Shown here piece after piece: positions 48,501 to 49,937 of a DNA stretch of 49,937 nt. Both the position numbers and the translations under genes were made by a program. Under the pieces are notes generated by a model. That model saw nothing but the letters and a program-made list of their open reading frames with translations, was not told where the DNA came from and ran no database searches. The DNA lies in NCBI RefSeq assembly GCF_015207455.1, contig NZ_JADEWV010000018.1, forward strand, positions 1 through 49,937. The letters are read 5' to 3'. The DNA comes from Microcoleus sp. LEGE 07076. Lineage in GTDB: Bacteria; Cyanobacteriota; Cyanobacteriia; Cyanobacteriales; Microcoleaceae. Every line of letters begins with the position of its first letter. Within the stretch, counting starts at the first letter, position 1.

Positions 48501-49937
48501 AAAAGACTGCCCCGGCCACCATCCGCGCCGGGGAGACGCTCACTTATACAATTACTACTAGCAACAACGGCCCGAGTACCGCGACCAACGTAGTCATTAC
48601 CGACGACCTGATTCCCGGCTTGACAGGAGTTGTGGTGTCCGGTGGCGGAACCTACAACGCAACCACAGGGACGGTCGATTTCCCGGCGATCGCGACTTTA
48701 GCCAGCGGCAGCAACCAGACCCGCACCATCAGCTTTGTACCGCCACCTACGGTGACGAGCATCCTCAACGTTGTTTCGAGCCGATCGGACACTACAGACC
48801 CCGACCTGACCAACAACAACGGCTCAATCGTCGCAGCGCCCGGTGGGTCGGGGGGGCAAGTCATTACGACGATCGGTGCAGCCGCCGATATTATCACCCA
48901 AAAGACTGCTCCGGCCACCATCCGCGCCGGGGAGACGCTCACTTATACAATTACTACTAGCAACAACGGCCCGAGTACCGCGACCAACGTAGTCATTACC
49001 GACGACCTGATTCCCGGCTTGACAGGAGTTGTGGTGTCCGGTGGCGGAACCTACAACGCAACCACAGGGACGGTCGATTTCCCGGCGATCGCGACTTTAG
49101 CCAGCGGCAGCAACCAGACCCGCACCATCAGCTTTGTACCGCCACCTACGGTGACGAGCATCCTCAACGTTGTTTCGAGCGTATCGGACACTACAGACCC
49201 CGACCTGACCAACAACAACGGCTCGACAGTCGCAGCGCCCGGTCAGCCCGGGGGGCAAGTCACTACGACGATCGGTGCTGCCGGCGCCGACCTGATTACG
49301 TATAAGTCCGGTCTCCAATCGGCAGCAGCAGGCAGTTCGGTGACATATACGATCGTTACCTCCAACAATGGGCCGAATGCTGCTGAAAACGTAGTGATTA
49401 CAGACAGCATCATTCCCGGTTTAACAGAAGTCACGCCATCCGATAACGGCGTTTACGACCCACTGACAGGGGTTGTCACCTTCCCAACAGTTCCCAGCTT
49501 GGCTAGCGGCAGCAACACCAACCGCGAGGTAACATTAGTCATGCCAGAAACGGGCAGCATCACCAATACCTCTAGAAGCAGATCCACCACTTTTGACCCT
49601 GAACTGACCAACAACAACGGTTCCGAGGCCAGGGCCACTGTCACCACCGCCGTCCTGGCGCAGACAATACCAATACCGACTCCAACTCCGGGTGGACAAA
49701 CTCCGACTCCAACTCCGGGTGGACAAACTCCGACTCCAACTCCGGGTGGACAAACTCCGACTCCAACTCCGGGTGGACAAACTCCGACTCCAACTCCGGG
49801 TGGACAAACTCCGACTCCAACTCCGTGTGGACAAACTCCGACTCCAACTCCGGGTGGACAAACTCCGACTCCAACTCCGGGTGGACAAACTCCGACTCCA
49901 ACTCCGGGTGGACAAACTCCGACTCCAACTCCGGGTG
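45536..49937 (+). CDS. Giant DUF4347 / lectin-like / DUF11-repeat surface protein, 3' end beyond window
   Basis: An open frame of 1467 codons runs from ATG 45536 (GAGG 10 nt upstream) to the window edge. Residues 1-79 are low-complexity. About 80-240 is a DUF4347 domain (VLFLDARVEKYGSLASGATA, LQIISHGREAQVQLG, ILLCGCSVAAGESGAAFVRR). About 245-570 holds DGLGFFLIDGS (363) and GGYLGIGLDEYGNFS (401), typical of L-type lectin-like bacterial adhesin domains. Six DUF11 repeats begin near 579, 724, 858, 984, 1117 and 1251, each with a phrase like TYTITTSNNGP and TDDLIPGLTGV. From about 1381 comes PTPTPGGQT repeated past the edge. Cyanobacterial proteins of this build are large secreted or cell-surface proteins, often lacking a classic signal peptide, as here. 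An adhesive or extracellular matrix role is inferred. Confidence 0.9.
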   Translation, partial: MQSICNKPIIPSPKIGDTAPSMTGENSRTTATNPQKKIPQVNAGRCLPSPQIDGGVGIGDSRREFLPATERVSHPSVKNVLFLDARVEKYGSLASGATAGTEVFLLDSTQDGVEQITRILANCSNLDSLQIISHGREAQVQLGSIALNSDNIETYSHLLQQWGKALSQKGNILLCGCSVAAGESGAAFVRRLNAITGADIAASDNLTGSAALGGDWELEFSTGEIEASIAIEKAVLEAYSYTLGTLVNETFKNATVRGPWIYGGTGGALFDPTSTVAAVAQPIPGITGGSVSGILPAFGGRAPGEGALQLTPAENFREAFVIYNNPIPSTDGIRVKFDIYSYGSSVIPTDTTPDSRIAAQPADGLGFFLIDGSASPTRPGGYGGSLGYAPQDNGATSGILGGYLGIGLDEYGNFSRNAEGRTGPAPAPIPNSSLGDFRPDSVTLRGREANNYPFLTNAIVPFGIDNIPTAIQFTNPPNNTFNFSNTFTNNRDQARRAIQVTLNPSNDPVEPNRLTVAFDENFDGIYETTLIDIDNLATANGPVPRNFKFGFGSSTGSSSNIHELQNVVVETVNPPTISADVSTIKTGPEFVKAGSSITYTITTVNKGPAPATDVLIQDEIPFELLSPGGQPPTVINVSNNGIYQNQTKSVRWPLIPVLNPGETVTYSVTVNVPSTLTSSSSFSNVAFSTSSNFDPDLSNNSGIYPPGQVDGPGVVFTTITGTIADVVTTKSGPLTAPAGSTITYTLNTTNRGPDPATNVTITDSIVPGLTGVSFSNGGSYNAQTGIVSFPPVATLANGETAPRTVSFVAPASLSAISNTARSRSTTPDPIASNNNGSTTNKEGTPTNSSVTTTITPNADLATTKTGSTTAVPGGSVSYSIATINLGPSPAESVTITDSIVPGLTGVTASNGGVYDSATGIVTFPPVAIASAGTVNRTIGFTVPLTATSISNTARSSSITPDLTPNNNNGTNPNATVSTSVSPRADIITQKTAPATIRAGETLTYTITTSNNGPSTATNVVITDDLIPGLTGVVVSGGGTYNATTGTVDFPAIATLASGSNQTRTISFVPPPTVTSILNVVSSRSDTTDPDLTNNNGSIVAAPGGSGGQVITTIGAAADIITQKTAPATIRAGETLTYTITTSNNGPSTATNVVITDDLIPGLTGVVVSGGGTYNATTGTVDFPAIATLASGSNQTRTISFVPPPTVTSILNVVSSVSDTTDPDLTNNNGSTVAAPGQPGGQVTTTIGAAGADLITYKSGLQSAAAGSSVTYTIVTSNNGPNAAENVVITDSIIPGLTEVTPSDNGVYDPLTGVVTFPTVPSLASGSNTNREVTLVMPETGSITNTSRSRSTTFDPELTNNNGSEARATVTTAVLAQTIPIPTPTPGGQTPTPTPGGQTPTPTPGGQTPTPTPGGQTPTPTPGGQTPTPTPCGQTPTPTPGGQTPTPTPGGQTPTPTPGGQTPTPTPG
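48488..49285 (+). repeat. Two nearly identical 399-bp DUF11-coding units
   Basis: gatattatcacccaaaagac occurs at 48488 and again at 48887, exactly 399 bp (133 codons) apart. The two units differ at only a handful of positions until about 390 bp in, where aatcgtcgcagcgcccggtg and gacagtcgcagcgcccggtc diverge. Other DUF11 units in the gene are related only at protein level, so this duplication is recent. Confidence 0.9.
49677..49937 (+). repeat. 27-bp tandem repeat encoding PTPTPGGQT
   Basis: About 9.7 perfect copies of a 27-bp unit (ccgactccaactccgggtgg plus acaaact) reach the window edge. One copy has G to T at 49826, changing Gly to Cys at residue 1431. The repeat probably forms an extended proline/threonine-rich stalk or linker. 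The window end in a tandem repeat may also mark an assembly limit. Confidence 0.95.

Noticed and set aside
49677-49937. CRISPR-like regular repeats
   Set aside because: The units are directly tandem with no spacers and stay in frame as PTPTPGGQT.

Overview
The window looks like chromosomal DNA of a filamentous cyanobacterium, most likely an Oscillatoriales type such as Microcoleus or Oscillatoria. The reasons are frequent HIP1-type GCGATCGC octamers, long heptamer tracts (STRR-type repeats), many dispersed palindromes, a hetZ/patU-like pair, a solanesyl diphosphate synthase, and giant soluble multi-PAS histidine kinases of a kind common in these genomes. The genus is an inference; no rRNA or tRNA gene was recognised.

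Layout. 1-525 is the N-terminal part of a membrane protein (TgpA/DUF3488 transglutaminase-like), minus strand. 789-3027 (minus) holds a patU-like gene overlapping the end of a hetZ-like gene, the cyanobacterial cell-differentiation pair. A divergent conserved small gene follows at 3178-3663, then heptamer repeats, then sds (minus, 3814-4785). 4786-6167 is a long repeat-rich spacer with one possible 39-residue membrane peptide.

6168-40169 is a 34-kb signal-transduction island: a 2022-residue Ser/Thr kinase-ATPase-GAF-PAS-histidine kinase; a tight CBS protein, histidine kinase, response regulator and hybrid kinase operon (12996-19157); two abutting REC-kinases (19644-23489); a stand-alone Rcp1-like regulator; a REC-GAF-GGDEF diguanylate cyclase; and, on the minus strand, three more kinases, two of them giants of 1737 and 2158 residues with eight and nine PAS domains. 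In total there are eight histidine kinases. None shows a clear membrane segment and no DNA-binding output domain is present, so the products look like a cytosolic phosphorelay network whose only recognisable effector output here is cyclic-di-GMP synthesis.

40942-43419 is phosphoenolpyruvate synthase (ppsA), followed by a hairpin and a small membrane-anchored cysteine-containing protein (43734-44054). The 44055-45535 spacer contains what looks like a miniature IS200/IS605 element of about 300 bp with an omega-RNA-like right end and no tnpA or tnpB. From 45536 to the window edge runs a very large surface or secreted protein: DUF4347, an L-type-lectin-like segment, six DUF11 repeats (two nearly identical at DNA level) and a nine-residue PTPTPGGQT tandem repeat that continues past the edge.

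The intergenic spaces are rich in small inverted-repeat elements. Several families occur two or more times in the window, and one cluster appears to have supplied the C-terminal codons and stop codons of two convergent signalling genes.
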